A stretch of DNA of 53,476 nt from the NCBI GenBank assembly GCA_002338715.1, contig DDIR01000076.1:785-54260 (forward strand). Reading direction: 5' to 3'. The notes below the pieces were generated by a model. It worked only from the letters and a program-made list of their open reading frames with translations. It was not told the origin of the DNA and did not search any database. Both the position numbers and the translations under genes were made by a program. Each line of letters starts with the position of its first letter. Within the stretch, counting starts at the first letter, position 1. Shown one piece after another: positions 51,939 through 53,476 of this stretch. This DNA is from Phycisphaerales bacterium UBA1845 (GTDB lineage: Bacteria; Planctomycetota; Phycisphaerae; UBA1845).

Positions 51939-52394
51939 ATGGAAGTCGAAACATTTCTGACGGACAACAACGTCAAGTACGAGGTGCATACCCACGCGCA
52001 GACGTTCACGTCACAGGGCTTGGCCAGCGTCGAGCACATCACGGGACATGCCGTCGCCAAACCGGTCGTCGTCAGGGGACCGGCCGGTTTCAGCATGTGC
52101 GTAATCCCCGCACCCAAACACCTTGACCTCCATCGGGTTGCCAAAGTGTTGGGTGAACCGGAAGCGCGGCTTGCCACGGAATCGGAGATGGCCGCCGTCT
52201 TCAAAGACTGTGAGCTGGGCGCGGAACCGCCGATCGGGGCGCTCTATGGATTGCGGACGGTGATCGACGAACAGCTGCGCGGCAGCAAGCACCTGACCAT
52301 ACAAGCCGGGTCGCACAGCAAATCCATCAAGCTATCCGGCGCGGATTTTGAACGTGTTTGCAAGGGACAGTTCGCCAGGATCGCCGACAGCTAG
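51939..52394 (+). CDS. YbaK/ProXp-type aminoacyl-tRNA deacylase
   Basis: YbaK/EbsC editing-domain protein, 151 aa, expected to hydrolyse mischarged tRNA in trans. Family blocks: YEVHTHAQTFTSQGLASVEH, GHAVAKPVVVRG (conserved Lys of the active site), and EPPIGALYGLRTVIDEQL, the G-x2-x-P-x-G loop that binds the tRNA end. GAAAGGAG precedes the ATG by 6-8 nt. It is free-standing and not fused to ProRS. The tRNA specificity cannot be deduced. Confidence 0.87.
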   Translation: MEVETFLTDNNVKYEVHTHAQTFTSQGLASVEHITGHAVAKPVVVRGPAGFSMCVIPAPKHLDLHRVAKVLGEPEARLATESEMAAVFKDCELGAEPPIGALYGLRTVIDEQLRGSKHLTIQAGSHSKSIKLSGADFERVCKGQFARIADS

Positions 52395-52567
52395 CGTGCG
52401 CGCGGACAATGAATCAATACACCGCCGCTGGAGATATCGATTGGCGGCATTTTCGCGAACGCATGGCATCAGTCGTCGGTGTCTACGGAATCGCGCGGTC
52501 ACGGATGAGCGCGTGACCGTCGGCGAACCAGGACTGAGCGGCTAAGCATTCGCAGGAGGATTTTGAA

Positions 52568-53476
52568 ATGCGTCGTAACCGAAGCGTCGTCTTGTGCGTC
52601 GCTTGCGTTTTTGTGGTCGGATGGATTGCGGCATGTTCGGTCAACGTCACGACCGACGACGGCGGCACGACCGTGGCGTTTTCCATCGCGGGCGTCACCG
52701 TGTCGATCTCACTTGGAAGCGATGGAAGTTTCAACGTGGTAGCCGACGGCCCGCCCGTGCAGAAAACCGTGGGCGTGAAACTCTTCGATAAAACGCCGGA
52801 CGATCAACCGGTGGGAGCCACGCTGATTCTCCCGGCATCGAGCGTCACGTTCATCCCCGAAGGATCAACCGCGAAGCGAAGTGCGAAGATCCGGCAAGAA
52901 GCTCCGGAATTGCTCTGTTTGATGGACGTCTATATGGCCGACACGAGCGTGGCCAACCCGTGCGAAGATGGCGTCTACGTCGGCACGTACGAGATCATGA
53001 TTTTTGGCGACGCCTCGTTATTCGTCAAAGAGAGCGAACAGCGTATCTCGGATTCGTTGATGGATTCCGTTCGCGCGGGGTTATTCAACCTCTGCATGCG
53101 GGTCACCGGCAAGCAGACCGGCAACGTCATCATCGACGAAATGCAGATTCGCTTCGACGACGCCGTCATCGGCGGTAATACCGACGGCAACACCGATGGG
53201 AATACGAACAACGACGATGGTTCCTCATCCGACGGGAACTCCGACGATAATTCAGGCGGCAACTCCGACGACGGCGATACATCCGACGGCACGGATGACA
53301 ACCCCGACGATAACATGAATGGCGGCGACGATGGCGACGGCGGCGACACCGGTGATGTGGACGGTGACGGCGATGATACTGATCCTGTCAACCCGCTCGA
53401 TCCGGACGGCGACGGCAACTTCGAGGCTCAGGTGTGCGACAGCCATACGTCGATCGAAGTCAGCGCCGAAGACCCT
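52568..53476 (+). CDS. large lipoprotein with Asp/Asn/Gly-rich region (3' partial)
   Basis: The frame is open from the ATG at 52568 to the end of the window (303 codons). AGGAGG 8 nt upstream is the strongest ribosome-binding site seen. The signal sequence ends WIAAC-S (lipobox I-A-A-C). A folded domain of about 160 residues follows (TTVAFSIAGVTVSISLGSDG; LLCLMDVYMADTSVANPCED; MRVTGKQTGNVIIDEMQIRF) without a known family, then about 85 residues of almost only Asp, Asn, Gly, Ser and Thr (NTDGNTDGN, DGSSSDGN, GGDDGDGGD), then DPDGDGNFEAQVCD. Similar linkers occur in the secretin-domain lipoprotein at 32654. The low-complexity stretch may bind calcium or be a flexible stalk. Confidence 0.8.
   Translation, partial: MRRNRSVVLCVACVFVVGWIAACSVNVTTDDGGTTVAFSIAGVTVSISLGSDGSFNVVADGPPVQKTVGVKLFDKTPDDQPVGATLILPASSVTFIPEGSTAKRSAKIRQEAPELLCLMDVYMADTSVANPCEDGVYVGTYEIMIFGDASLFVKESEQRISDSLMDSVRAGLFNLCMRVTGKQTGNVIIDEMQIRFDDAVIGGNTDGNTDGNTNNDDGSSSDGNSDDNSGGNSDDGDTSDGTDDNPDDNMNGGDDGDGGDTGDVDGDGDDTDPVNPLDPDGDGNFEAQVCDSHTSIEVSAEDP

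Noticed and set aside
51608..52204. Minus-strand frame across the ybaK promoter and start
   Set aside because: Mostly antisense to ybaK, Ser/Arg/Cys-rich, no start signals.

Overview
The window reads as a stretch of chromosome from a planctomycete, most likely of the Phycisphaerae type. This is inferred from gene content, not from a marker search. The evidence is a secreted protein with dockerin-like and thrombospondin-3-like calcium repeats; small membrane proteins ending in a C-x2-CGY-x-L-x-GN-x-SG-x-CPECG knuckle; lipoproteins with Asp/Asn/Gly/Ser-rich linkers; and palindromic intergenic repeats. The DNA is moderately GC-rich and densely coding, with many 4-nt ATGA overlaps. I saw no rRNA, CRISPR array, transposase, integrase or prophage.

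Bases 1-13.9 kb hold an exopolysaccharide or surface-glycan locus. It has two paralogous O-antigen-ligase/Wzy-type membrane proteins (the first cut by the window edge and carrying a C-terminal FKBP-like domain), two GT4 glycosyltransferases, two SAM methyltransferases, a NodB-type deacetylase, a CelD/FemAB-like acyltransferase and a Wzz/GumC-like chain-length protein. Deacetylase, acyltransferase and one methyltransferase are coupled by ATGA overlaps. A dockerin-like secreted protein follows at 14.1-15.9 kb.

From 16 to 32 kb almost everything is on the minus strand: a DEAD-box helicase, a CPBP membrane protease, YebC, a large TPR protein, and a nusA - infB - (unknown membrane protein) - DUF503/ylxP - rbfA - HhH-GPD block. 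This is the classic nusA/infB/rbfA transcription-translation cluster without rimP or truB next to it, and with two unusual members. An orphan MalK/UgpC-type ABC ATPase lies upstream.

From 32 to 47.9 kb come mostly housekeeping and small regulatory genes: a secretin-domain lipoprotein, a PilZ protein, an SDR39U1-type epimerase, rpmI-rplT with a clear terminator, an FHA protein, a HemW-like radical-SAM protein, nadA, hpt, a bacterial-PH membrane protein, trpS, a DUF6265-type lipoprotein, fliM and a tRNA-Arg(CCG).

From 48 to 51.5 kb lies the most unusual part: seven consecutive minus-strand genes for small membrane proteins, each ending in the same zinc-knuckle motif. Two of them form a duplicated, translationally coupled cassette with a duplicated, apparently leaderless promoter. 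One member is cut by an in-frame TGA exactly inside the knuckle, and the last overlaps the 3' end of the tRNA-Arg gene on the other strand. A YbaK-type editing protein and the start of a large lipoprotein close the window.

A second recurring theme is short degenerate tandem repeats (periods about 15-23 bp) in the 5' regions of several otherwise ordinary genes.
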